Shown here in pieces: positions 16,311 through 24,164 of a stretch of DNA of 45,034 bases; position 1 is the stretch's first letter, and every line of letters begins with the position of its first letter. The position numbers were made by a program, and so were the translations under genes. Under the pieces are notes generated by a model. It did no database searches. It saw only the letters and a program-made list of their open reading frames with translations, and was not told where the DNA came from. This DNA comes from Castellaniella sp. Lineage in GTDB: Bacteria > Pseudomonadota > Gammaproteobacteria > Burkholderiales > Burkholderiaceae_B. The stretch covers positions 1 to 45,034 of the forward strand of contig NZ_SCQN01000055.1 in the NCBI RefSeq assembly GCF_004321985.1, read 5' to 3'.

Positions 16311-16323
16311 GGTGTCAACCGGT

Positions 16324-16353
16324 GATCCACGCCACCGTCTGGTGGTGTGGATC
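16324..16353 (+). other. Intercistronic mRNA stem-loop after the binding-protein gene
   Basis: GATCCACGCCACC (16324-16336), loop GTCT, GGTGGTGTGGATC (16341-16353). This is a 13-bp stem with a single G-U pair and no T-run, so it is not a classic terminator. Similar hairpins after binding-protein genes block 3' exonucleases and raise binding-protein mRNA over the other transporter subunits. The next gene starts 19 bases later. Confidence 0.7.
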
Positions 16354-16372
16354 GCACTAGAAAGAGCCCCCC

Positions 16373-17464
16373 ATGAGTGAAATCGTACTGAGTCGAGTGA
16401 ACAAGCACTACGGCACCACATTCCACGCAGTCAAAGACGTGGACTTGACCATCAGCGACAAAGAGTTTGTCGTCCTGGTCGGTCCCTCGGGGTGCGGGAA
16501 ATCCACCACGTTGCGCATGATTGCCGGTCTGGAAGACATCAGCAGTGGCGAGATCCGCATCGGTGACCGCGTCGTGAACACCCTGCCACCTCGGGATCGT
16601 GACATTGCCATGGTCTTTCAGAATTACGCCCTCTACCAGCATATGACGGTGTATGATAACCTGGCTTTCGGCCTGCGCAACAAGAAAATGCCAGAGGAAA
16701 AGATCAAGCAGGCCATCGGTCACGTCACCGAAATTCTGGGCCTGGGCACGATGCTGCAACGTAAGCCGCGCCAGCTCTCGGGTGGGCAGCAGCAGCGGGT
16801 CGCCCTGGGCCGTTGCATCGTCCGGAACCCCCAGGCGTTCCTTTTCGACGAACCCCTGTCCAACCTGGACGCCAAGCTGCGTACGCAGATGCGCGTGGAA
16901 ATCAAGCGGTTGCGCGCGCGAGTGCCCACTACGTCCGTCTTCGTCACTCACGACCAAGTCGAGGCGATGACCTTGGGTGATCGAGTGGTCGTCATGCGGG
17001 ATGGCTCCATCCAGCAATGCGGTACTCCCCTGCAGGTCTACAGCGAGCCGTCCAACAAGTTCGTCGCGGGCTTCATCGGAGCACCTGCGATGAATTTCCT
17101 GTCGGCGGAAATCCGCATGGAAGAAGGCGGGCTTGTGGCACACGCGCCGGGGCTGCGCATTCCGGTGCCAGCGCGCTGCCGCGAAGCGCTGTTCTCTCGG
17201 GCGGACCACAAGGTCATTCTGGGGGTGCGGCCGGAACACCTTTCCATCACCCCCACGGACAAGCCGATCGGCGCTGCACAGGTCGAGGTCGTGGAGCAGC
17301 TCGGTGCGGAATTGGTGATCGAAACCCTGGTCGAGGGGCAAGCTATCACCGTTTCCAGGATGGACCCGACGCTGCACATTACCGCGGGCCAGAAGGTCGA
17401 CCTGCACGTCACCAGCGAGCAATTACATTTCTTCGATCCTGAAACCGAATGGCGCATCCAATGA
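16373..17464 (+). CDS. ABC sugar transporter ATPase (MalK/UgpC type)
   Basis: A 363-residue ATPase that powers the importer. The Walker A motif GPSGCGKST is near residues 37-45, the Q-loop is FQNYALY, the signature is [13 protein letters not shown] near 135, Walker B is FLFDEPLSN, and the H-loop is VFVTHDQ. Residues about 240-363 form the C-terminal OB-fold (TOBE) regulatory domain of MalK-like proteins. It ends in ATGA overlap with the uronate dehydrogenase, so transport and the first oxidation step are translationally coupled. Confidence 0.92.
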   Translation: MSEIVLSRVNKHYGTTFHAVKDVDLTISDKEFVVLVGPSGCGKSTTLRMIAGLEDISSGEIRIGDRVVNTLPPRDRDIAMVFQNYALYQHMTVYDNLAFGLRNKKMPEEKIKQAIGHVTEILGLGTMLQRKPRQLSGGQQQRVALGRCIVRNPQAFLFDEPLSNLDAKLRTQMRVEIKRLRARVPTTSVFVTHDQVEAMTLGDRVVVMRDGSIQQCGTPLQVYSEPSNKFVAGFIGAPAMNFLSAEIRMEEGGLVAHAPGLRIPVPARCREALFSRADHKVILGVRPEHLSITPTDKPIGAAQVEVVEQLGAELVIETLVEGQAITVSRMDPTLHITAGQKVDLHVTSEQLHFFDPETEWRIQ

Positions 17465-18294
17465 CTCCCTTTACACAACCGAAGAAACTCAAGATTCTGA
17501 TCACGGGCGCCGCCGGCAATATCGGCACGTGCCTGCGCACGCATCTGCGCGGCCGGTACGGCCTCATGCGCCTTGCGGACATCGCCGACCAGGAAGCGGG
17601 GCAGGGGAACGAAGAGATTTACGCGTTCGACGTCCGCGACATGAAGTCGGTCGAACGCTGCATGAACGGCATTGACTGTGTGGTGCACCTGGCCGGAATT
17701 CCGGGTGCGGATACCTGGGAGAAGATCCTGCCGATGAACATCGAAGGCTGCTACAACGTCTTCGAGGCGGCACGACGCGCCGGTGTCCGACGGGTCATCT
17801 TCGCGAGCTCCAACCACGCGGTGGGTTACCACCGCCGCGAGAAATTCCTCGACAACACGGTCCAGCCCCGCCCCGACTCGCGCTACGGCATCTCGAAGGT
17901 ATTCGGGGAAGCAGTCGGGCGCATGTACGCAGACAAGTACGGCCTGTCGGTAGCCTGCCTGAGGATAGGCACCTTCCGTACGCCCGATCGGCCCGACGAA
18001 TCCAGGCAGTTGCTCACCTGGATCAGCCATCGGGATATGGCGCAACTGGTGCGCTGCTGCATCGAGCACGAGTCCTACCACTTCGTCGTAGCCTACGGCG
18101 TATCGAACAACCTGCGCAACCGCTGGGACAATTCCAATGTGAAGTTCCTCGGATACCGCCCCGAAGACGACTCGGAGGTCTTCGCCGAGGAGATCCTCGC
18201 CCGGAACATCCCCGAAGATCCGATTGCGGCACAGTTCCACGGTGGGTTCTATTGTCCGCTCGAATTCGTCGGATCAACCGACCGAGTCGATTGA
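17461..18294 (+). CDS. udh: Uronate dehydrogenase (NAD-dependent)
   Basis: A 277-residue short-chain (epimerase-type) dehydrogenase. The ATG at 17461 overlaps the ATPase stop (ATGA). An ATG at 17449 would add four residues. The NAD-binding motif is GAAGNIG at residues 16-22, the SSNHAVGYH segment carries the catalytic Ser, and Tyr142/Lys146 lie in YGISK. These match bacterial uronate dehydrogenases, which oxidise glucuronate or galacturonate at C1 to the aldaro-lactone. The next gene encodes a lactonase, supporting the call. The family also includes other sugar epimerases, but the neighbours argue for an oxidative uronate route. Confidence 0.82.
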   Translation: MTPFTQPKKLKILITGAAGNIGTCLRTHLRGRYGLMRLADIADQEAGQGNEEIYAFDVRDMKSVERCMNGIDCVVHLAGIPGADTWEKILPMNIEGCYNVFEAARRAGVRRVIFASSNHAVGYHRREKFLDNTVQPRPDSRYGISKVFGEAVGRMYADKYGLSVACLRIGTFRTPDRPDESRQLLTWISHRDMAQLVRCCIEHESYHFVVAYGVSNNLRNRWDNSNVKFLGYRPEDDSEVFAEEILARNIPEDPIAAQFHGGFYCPLEFVGSTDRVD

Positions 18295-18324
18295 TTTTAT
18301 TCATACTGCACCCCAGGAAACGCC

Positions 18325-19248
18325 ATGTTCGCCGCCCCCCCCGTCATCAGCACTGAGGTATTCGCCGTCATCCCCGACGAGTTTCGCATCCGGGGCCGGA
18401 CCAACCAATGGGTCGACGTGCAGCGTGGCGGCGCGGAAACCGGTTGCTTCCTCGAAGGTCCGTCGTTCGACCGGGACGGCAACCTGTTCGTGGTGGACGT
18501 GGCCTGGGGGCGGATCTTCCGCATCTCGCCCGATGGCAAGAAGGTAGAGCTGTTCGTCGAATACGACGGCGAGCCCAACGGGTTGAAGATTCACCGAGAT
18601 GGGCGCATCTTCGTGGCTGACTATCGCCACGGAATCATGGTCGTCGATCCCGACACACGCATCGTCAGGCCTTATCTGGACCGCTCCATCCTGGATCGGT
18701 TCAAGGGCGTCAATGATCTCGTCTTCGCCTCCAACGGCGACCTGTACTTCACCGATCAGGGGATGACGGGTATGCACGATCCCACCGGCTGCCTCTACCG
18801 CCTGGAAGCCAACGGGCGACTGGTACGGCTGTTGGACAACATCCCCAGTCCCAACGGTCTGGTGCTCAGCCTCGATGAATCGGCGGTCTTCGTGAACGCG
18901 ACCCGTGGCAACTGTGTCTGGCGGGTGCCACTTTGGCCCAACAATCGCATGCCCTACAAGGTGGGAATCTTTATCCAGCTCTCAGGAGCGCTAGGCGGGC
19001 CCGATGGGCTTGCCATCGACAGTGCGGGCAATCTGGCTGTCGCGCATATCGGTCTGGGTGTCATCTGGCTATTCAGCCGGCTGGGCGAACCCATTGCGCG
19101 CATCAACTCGTGCAAAGGGCTGGCAACCACCAACCTGGCTTATGGCGGACCTGACAACCGGACGCTCTACATCACCGAATCAGATTCGGGGTCTGTCCTG
19201 ACGGCCAGGCTCGACACGCCCGGTCAGCCGATGTTCTCGCATATGTGA
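18325..19248 (+). CDS. SMP-30/gluconolaconase-family lactonase
   Basis: A 307-residue six-bladed beta-propeller that hydrolyses sugar lactones using a divalent metal. Likely metal ligands are Glu44 in FLEGPSFD, Asn177 in SPNG and Asp227 in GGPDGLAID, with spacing close to SMP-30 (Glu18, Asn154, Asp204). There is no signal peptide, so it is cytoplasmic. It sits 30 bases after uronate dehydrogenase and would open the aldarolactone that enzyme makes. It is convergent with the LysR gene, leaving only 13 bases between the two stops, where CCGCCAGGGCGG can form a small hairpin. Confidence 0.85.
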   Translation: MFAAPPVISTEVFAVIPDEFRIRGRTNQWVDVQRGGAETGCFLEGPSFDRDGNLFVVDVAWGRIFRISPDGKKVELFVEYDGEPNGLKIHRDGRIFVADYRHGIMVVDPDTRIVRPYLDRSILDRFKGVNDLVFASNGDLYFTDQGMTGMHDPTGCLYRLEANGRLVRLLDNIPSPNGLVLSLDESAVFVNATRGNCVWRVPLWPNNRMPYKVGIFIQLSGALGGPDGLAIDSAGNLAVAHIGLGVIWLFSRLGEPIARINSCKGLATTNLAYGGPDNRTLYITESDSGSVLTARLDTPGQPMFSHM

Positions 19249-19261
19249 TCCGCCAGGGCGG

Positions 19262-20122
19262 CTACAACGCGACGCGGCGAAACTCCTGGACCAGTTCCTT
19301 GCGAATGGAAGAGCGCAGCATCAGCAGGCCGACCGACCGGGTGGGAGTGGGCCCCGGCAGGCGATGCTGTCGCACCGACGGGCCGTCGATTCCGTAGGCA
19401 GCCGAGCTGGGCAGGATGGCGACACCCAGACCGTTCCTGACAAAGTTTGCGATGTGCAGGATTCCGTCAAGCTCCACCTGCGTGTTGGGTTCGAGATTAT
19501 GGGCCTTCAGATAATCGTCGACCATCTTGCCGCCCACGACCCTCCGGTCGTACCGGATGAAGGGGTTCTGGCGAATGATGTCGAATGGATGCTGGCCGCC
19601 GATATCGGTCGGTGTCAGCAACACAATGGTGTCGGTCCAAAGAAGCTGCCAATCGCAGATCTTGGGAAGGTTGAACAGCGGCTTGGTCAGGATGGCTGCG
19701 TCCAGATCCTTGTCCAGGACGCGTTGGTACAAGATGGTCGATGAGGCAGGCTCCAGCAGGATGGAAATATCGGGGTGCCTGCTCGTCCATCGGCGCAGCA
19801 TTGCGGGGAGCATGCTGTCCATGGCTGAAGGAATCGCTCCCAGGGTCAGCGGTCCCGCCGGAAACTCGTTGCTGCTGGCCATGGACAAGAAATTATCGAC
19901 CTCAGAGAGCAGCAGTCTTGCCCGCGACAGGACCTTGATCCCCACATCCGTTGGCACGACCGTGCGCCCCGCGCGTTCGATCAGCCGCTCATGGACCTCT
20001 TCCTCGAGTGATTTGATGCGCAGCGACACCGCCGTGGGCGTCAGATGTAGTGAGCGGGCCGCTCCGGCGATGGAGCCGAGCTCGACGACCTTGACAAAGC
20101 TTTCGAGGAAACGTGTGTCCAT
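19262..20122 (-). CDS. LysR-family transcriptional regulator
   Basis: A 286-residue regulator. Residues 1-60 are the winged helix-turn-helix (LESFVKVVELGSIAGAARSL then LTPTAVSLRIKSLEEE), followed by a linker helix and a type 2 periplasmic-binding-like effector domain from about 90. It is divergent from the enolase-superfamily gene at 20319, the classic LysR layout. A 7-11-7 dyad (20209-20233) in the gap is a good binding-site candidate. It probably senses a uronate or aldarate intermediate and switches on the block, but the effector is inferred only. Confidence 0.9.
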   Translation of the reverse strand: MDTRFLESFVKVVELGSIAGAARSLHLTPTAVSLRIKSLEEEVHERLIERAGRTVVPTDVGIKVLSRARLLLSEVDNFLSMASSNEFPAGPLTLGAIPSAMDSMLPAMLRRWTSRHPDISILLEPASSTILYQRVLDKDLDAAILTKPLFNLPKICDWQLLWTDTIVLLTPTDIGGQHPFDIIRQNPFIRYDRRVVGGKMVDDYLKAHNLEPNTQVELDGILHIANFVRNGLGVAILPSSAAYGIDGPSVRQHRLPGPTPTRSVGLLMLRSSIRKELVQEFRRVAL

Positions 20123-20178
20123 TTTTCTTCAACAAGGCGTTCGACTCATCCCGCGATACTCCTGAAAATCCACTTTCC

Positions 20179-20238
20179 GTTCATTCTAAACCCACAGAAA
20201 AGGCATTGTTCTTTGAACCGGTATCGCAAAGAATGAAC
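20179..20238. promoter_or_regulatory. LysR-type operator dyads between regulator and enolase-family gene
   Basis: TTCTTTG (20209-20215) and CAAAGAA (20227-20233) form a perfect 7-bp inverted repeat spaced by 11 bases, the T-N11-A pattern of LysR sites. A second perfect pair, GTTCATTCT (20179-20187) and AGAATGAAC (20230-20238), shares the right arm and spans 60 bases. Two half-sites at such a distance fit a LysR tetramer that bends DNA. The right arm overlaps the -35 of the rightward promoter. Confidence 0.6.
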
Positions 20239-20262
20239 AGCAGAACATAACACCCCGATAAT
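20234..20262 (+). promoter_or_regulatory. Sigma-70 promoter candidate for the enolase-family gene
   Basis: The -35 is TGAACA (20234-20239) and the -10 is GATAAT (20257-20262), with a 17-base spacer. The -35 matches 4 of 6 bases and the -10 5 of 6. The weak -35 overlaps the LysR dyad, as expected for an activator-dependent promoter. The gene starts 57 bases further on. Confidence 0.5.
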
Positions 20263-20318
20263 CCGGTGGAACATCATATCTTGAATCATCCGCCGTTCTC
20301 GTTCATAGGAAGAAACCC

Positions 20319-21434
20319 ATGCCCACCATTGCCACTATCGAGACCTGCGCACCGGCTGTCCCCCTGGATAAAATAACATCGTTCTCCAACCGGACGGTGT
20401 CCGAACGGCATTATGGCCTCGTGAAGATTCGTTCGACCGATGGGGTAGAAGGGATCGGTTTCTGTTATGTCGGGACTTCGGGTGGCGCCATTTTCACGAA
20501 GATCGTGAAGGACCTCTTTAAGCCGCTATTATTGGGCGCCGACTCGTACGCGACCGAGGCCCACTGGGCCGCCATGTACCAGGAGGCCTTGCTGCAGGGC
20601 CGCGCGGGAACCGCGATGCGGGCACTTAGCGCGCTGGACATTGCCATGTGGGATCTGAATGCCAGGACCCATGGGGTTCCGCTGCATAAATATCTGGGCG
20701 CCATGGACCTGAACGAGGTTCCGGCCTACGCGAGTGGCGGCTACTATCTCGACGGCAAGAGCCCCAACGACCTTGCCAAGGAAATGACGGATTATGTCGC
20801 GCTGGGTTTCAAGGCGGTCAAGATGAAATCCGGGCGCCTCTCGCCCGCTGAAGAAGAAATCCGACTCAGGACGGTGCGCGAGGCGGTCGGTCCCGACATC
20901 GACATTATGATGGACATGAATAATGCTTGGTCCGACACGACTCAGGCCATGCGCTATGTGCGTCGTTTTGAAGCCTATGATCCCTATTTCTTCGAAGAAC
21001 CGTTCCTGCCGGACGACATCGACAACCACGCGCGTCTGGCGAAACTGACGCGGGTCCCCATTGCCACGGGCGAAATCGGCTATGGACGCTGGTACCACAA
21101 GGCCCTGATGGAAAAAGGCGGTGCGTCCATCCTCCAGACCGACGCGGCCGTATGCGGCGGGATCACGGAATGGCGCCGGATCGCTCAGACGGCGGCCAGC
21201 AACGGCCTGGTGATGCTGCCGCACTGGTTTCACGACCTGCATGCGCCGCTGGTCGCCAGCATGCCCAACGCGCATTTCGTGGAATTCTTCGCCAACGACC
21301 AGGTGCTCAACTTCCGCAAGCTGCTCGATCGCCAGCTTTCATTCAAGAATGGCAAGATCCAGCTTCACCAGGAACCGGGCCTGGGGTTCGGGTTCGACGA
21401 GGCCTCCCTTGCCAAGCTGGCCAGGTGGGAATGA
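20319..21434 (+). CDS. Mandelate-racemase-type acid-sugar dehydratase or cycloisomerase
   Basis: A 371-residue enolase-superfamily enzyme of normal length. Its active site matches the mandelate racemase subgroup: Lys168 and Lys170 (KMK), metal ligands Asp199 (MMDMNN), Glu226/227 (EEP) and Glu252 (TGEIG), and an Asp275/His302 dyad (QTDAAVCGG, LPHWFHD). Such enzymes take the alpha proton from a sugar acid and remove water. Plausible reactions here are aldarate dehydration or aldarolactone cycloisomerisation, following uronate dehydrogenase and lactonase. It is alone on the right side of the LysR regulator and convergent with the second CoA-transferase operon (21 bases apart). Confidence 0.85.
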   Translation: MPTIATIETCAPAVPLDKITSFSNRTVSERHYGLVKIRSTDGVEGIGFCYVGTSGGAIFTKIVKDLFKPLLLGADSYATEAHWAAMYQEALLQGRAGTAMRALSALDIAMWDLNARTHGVPLHKYLGAMDLNEVPAYASGGYYLDGKSPNDLAKEMTDYVALGFKAVKMKSGRLSPAEEEIRLRTVREAVGPDIDIMMDMNNAWSDTTQAMRYVRRFEAYDPYFFEEPFLPDDIDNHARLAKLTRVPIATGEIGYGRWYHKALMEKGGASILQTDAAVCGGITEWRRIAQTAASNGLVMLPHWFHDLHAPLVASMPNAHFVEFFANDQVLNFRKLLDRQLSFKNGKIQLHQEPGLGFGFDEASLAKLARWE

Positions 21435-21455
21435 ACTGGCCGTCTTTTTCCAACC

Positions 21456-22679
21456 TCATTCGGTTGTCGGACTTCCGGAGGAACTGTCGCTCCAACTGAC
21501 CACCCCGTGATTGCGAAGGCCTTCAATGGTCTCCTGGTTCAGGCCGAGTTCTCCCAGAATTTCCTGTGTCTGGGCGCCCAGGGCCTGCGGCGGCAGGCGT
21601 ACGCCCGGTGCCTGGCCGTCATAGCGGACGGGGTGGCTGACCAACCCCACCGGCGTACCCGTCCAGCCTTCGACCTCAGCGAAGCTTTGCAGGTGACGGA
21701 CCTGAGGGTCGGCGAGCACAGCGGCATAATCGTTGACCGGCGAGTACCAGATATGCCTTTCTTCAAACCGGTCGACCCAATGCGCTGTGGTTTCGCGAAT
21801 GAGGTAGTGCGCCAGAATCGTTGAGATGTCTTCTTGCCGCTGGAAGGCCTCCGCCTCGGGAATCCGTTCTGATGCGGGCACGCCCAGCACGTCGTAGATG
21901 GTTTCCAGCGGGCAGAGAGAGATTGCCAGATGGCCGTCCCGGCTCGGATACACGCCATAGGGTGCCGGAAAATACCATCCTGAAACCCTGCCCGGTTGAC
22001 GGATGTCCGCTGGCGGCTGCTTGCTGTTCAGGTAGCACACGAACGATTCCTGTTGCAGGTCAATTGCTGAGGACAGCAGATTCACATCGACCCTGCCGCC
22101 TTGCCCCGTGCGCTCACGCCGCAGCAAGGCTGCCAGGATTCCCATCGCATAGAGCGCCGCGCCATGGTGATCCACGACGGAGACTCCGACGGCGCGCGGC
22201 CCATGTTCACGATCGCCAGTGATGGCCGCAAGCCCCGACATTGCCTGAATGATCAGGTCCTGGCCCGGACGATTGACGTAAGGGCCCGTTGTCCCGAAAC
22301 CGGAAGCTGCCGCATAGATGATGTCCGGCTTGATGGCCCTGGCGGCCTCGTAGCCCAGACCCAGTCCGTCCATGACTCCGGGACGATAATTCTCGGCCAG
22401 CACGTCCACTGTGGCAATCAGCTGGCGTGCGATCTCGACGCCCCGAGGGTCCTTGAGATTGAGCGCCAGACTGCGCTTGTTCCGGTTGCCCGCCAGCTGC
22501 AGCATGGTCTGGCCATCCACGGTCTCACCGGTCCCGCCCCACTTGCGCTGGAACGCACCCTGGATGGGTTCGACCGAGATGACGTCGGCACCCAGGTCGC
22601 CCAGATGCTGGACGCCGACCGGCCCCATGAAGAAATGATTGAAACTCAGGATCCGTACGCCTTCCAATCCGAACGCCAT
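21456..22679 (-). CDS. Family III (CaiB/BaiF) CoA-transferase, second copy
   Basis: A 407-residue paralogue of the protein at 7583-8776, sharing LSFxHFxxGP near the start, ENYRPGV, RPGQD and the QAMSGL segment. The probable catalytic aspartate is Asp170 in VSVVDHHGAA. The ATG at 22679 is preceded by GGAAG. It lies 105 bases downstream of the second GH88-type gene on the same strand, so each GH88 gene in the block is paired with its own CoA-transferase. The paired arrangement suggests the two copies handle different but related acids. The substrates are not known. Confidence 0.88.
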   Translation of the reverse strand: MAFGLEGVRILSFNHFFMGPVGVQHLGDLGADVISVEPIQGAFQRKWGGTGETVDGQTMLQLAGNRNKRSLALNLKDPRGVEIARQLIATVDVLAENYRPGVMDGLGLGYEAARAIKPDIIYAAASGFGTTGPYVNRPGQDLIIQAMSGLAAITGDREHGPRAVGVSVVDHHGAALYAMGILAALLRRERTGQGGRVDVNLLSSAIDLQQESFVCYLNSKQPPADIRQPGRVSGWYFPAPYGVYPSRDGHLAISLCPLETIYDVLGVPASERIPEAEAFQRQEDISTILAHYLIRETTAHWVDRFEERHIWYSPVNDYAAVLADPQVRHLQSFAEVEGWTGTPVGLVSHPVRYDGQAPGVRLPPQALGAQTQEILGELGLNQETIEGLRNHGVVSWSDSSSGSPTTE

Positions 22680-22784
22680 TTGCTTCCACCCACAAGAAAG
22701 TCACTGATACCCGGAAGTGTGATCCAACGGACTGGCCGGGTTTCGAAGAGGAGAATCCCCGGGATGTCCAGCCAGGGGATCCCG

Positions 22785-24059
22785 TCAGAGCTCCTCGGCC
22801 TTGAGCGAGCCCACTAGCAGCAGGAGGCACTCGACAAGGAAATAGGAACCGAAAATCAGTTCCGCGTTGGTCACCCGGTCATGCGACCGGGAATCGGGAC
22901 GGTTGTTGAAGCAGCCCCCGACCAACATGCCAGCCGGCCGGCCGCCGCCTTCGCGCGTCAGATAGTCGCGCACCAATGCGCGCACCGAGTGTTCCGCCGC
23001 CTGCCGATAGCGCGCACGGTCATCGGCTGTGGGCGCGTACTGCGCCAAGCGCAACAGTGCTGCGCTGGCGATCGTGGTGGCCGCCGTGTCGCGCGGAGCG
23101 TCCGGGATGGCCGGATCGTCGAAATCCCAATAAGCAACCCCGTCCGCGGGCAAATGGGCCAGCCACCAGTCTGCCGCGCGCATGCTGTGGGCCAGCCACT
23201 GTGGTTGTCGGGTGCGCACGAATGCCATGGCGGTATACAGCATCCCCCATCCCTGGGCTCGGCCCCAGATGCTGGTATTGCTGAAGCCTTTGTGCGTGAA
23301 GTGGCGCTTCACTCGTCCCGTCGTCGCATCCAGTTCGCTGGACTGGATGATGGAGCCGTCGGGGCGGCAATGCACACGGAATACCTGCTCCGTATGGCGA
23401 TCCGCACACTCGCGGAACCGCTGATTGGCGGCCTCGTCGGCCGCCCAGTACAGCAGCGGGCTTGCCTGAAGCGAGTCTATGCTGCTGAAGACGCTGCCCG
23501 TCTCGCCGGCTTCCTCGGCTTCCGGACCCAGCGGGATCAGGCCCAGCACCGGATCGAATTGCGCAGCGAGCGACTCGGCTGCTTCCTCGGCCATCCGCCC
23601 CAATTCATCGTCCTTGGCCAGGATGCTGCCCAGGACTGCGCCGCAGAAGAATCCAAAGCCCTTGAACACGGTCTGGCGATGCACGCGTGGTCGAAGGCGC
23701 AGCCCCCAGGTGTGTGCCAGGTCCCGTAGCTGCTGCCCGCCGGTGAGCCTGTATCCCAGCCACAGGATCCCCGGAAAAGCACCACCAGTCCAGTCGCCAT
23801 CGGGCGTCGTGGTCCACTTGCCGGTACTGGCATCTGCCCAGTGTGGGAAACCTTTGCCTTCAAGGGTGAAGGCACTCTGCTCCGCGCGCCGCACCATCAA
23901 TGCAGCCGCGGCCTCCCAGGAGATGGGTTCCGAATCATGCGTCGCCAAGGTCTGCCTCTCTTCACGTTCGGCCACATATCCCCGGTCCTGCCCGGGCCCA
24001 TGTCGCACAGCGCGATAGGGGCGGTCGTCGAGTTCGTTGGCAGGAAGGGCGAGGCTCAT
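22785..24059 (-). CDS. GH88-like hydrolase lacking one catalytic Asp
   Basis: A 424-residue cytoplasmic protein of the GH88 unsaturated-glucuronyl-hydrolase fold. Family features include SSIDSLQASPLLYWAADE (Asp195), a THKGFSN...WGRAQGWGMLYT stretch and the YWDFDDP plus DTAATTIAS region. The site of the first catalytic Asp (THDIGF in the other copy) reads FKGFGF, with Gly134 in place of Asp. It is therefore either an enzyme with an altered mechanism and substrate or no longer a hydrolase. The first 40 residues are poorly conserved in style, and the true start may be a little further in. It heads a two-gene operon with the second CoA-transferase. Confidence 0.75.
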   Translation of the reverse strand: MSLALPANELDDRPYRAVRHGPGQDRGYVAEREERQTLATHDSEPISWEAAAALMVRRAEQSAFTLEGKGFPHWADASTGKWTTTPDGDWTGGAFPGILWLGYRLTGGQQLRDLAHTWGLRLRPRVHRQTVFKGFGFFCGAVLGSILAKDDELGRMAEEAAESLAAQFDPVLGLIPLGPEAEEAGETGSVFSSIDSLQASPLLYWAADEAANQRFRECADRHTEQVFRVHCRPDGSIIQSSELDATTGRVKRHFTHKGFSNTSIWGRAQGWGMLYTAMAFVRTRQPQWLAHSMRAADWWLAHLPADGVAYWDFDDPAIPDAPRDTAATTIASAALLRLAQYAPTADDRARYRQAAEHSVRALVRDYLTREGGGRPAGMLVGGCFNNRPDSRSHDRVTNAELIFGSYFLVECLLLLVGSLKAEEL

Positions 24060-24164
24060 CGGCGGTGCCGATGTTCTCGGTAGATTCTATCGCAGGACTG
24101 GACGGCGTGATTTGCGTTTTCGGCCTCGGTCGTTGCCAGCAGCGATCCCTGGAGGGTTGGGCGT

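Noticed and set aside
19249-19261. CCGCCAGGGCGG as a bidirectional terminator between convergent genes
   Set aside because: The stem is only 5 bp with a 2-base loop and no T-run on either side.
24060-24164. Search for a second copy of the tRNA-Arg 3' end as the right boundary of the island
   Set aside because: No stretch resembling the T-arm or acceptor end of the tRNA was found here, so simple tRNA-site integration is not demonstrated.
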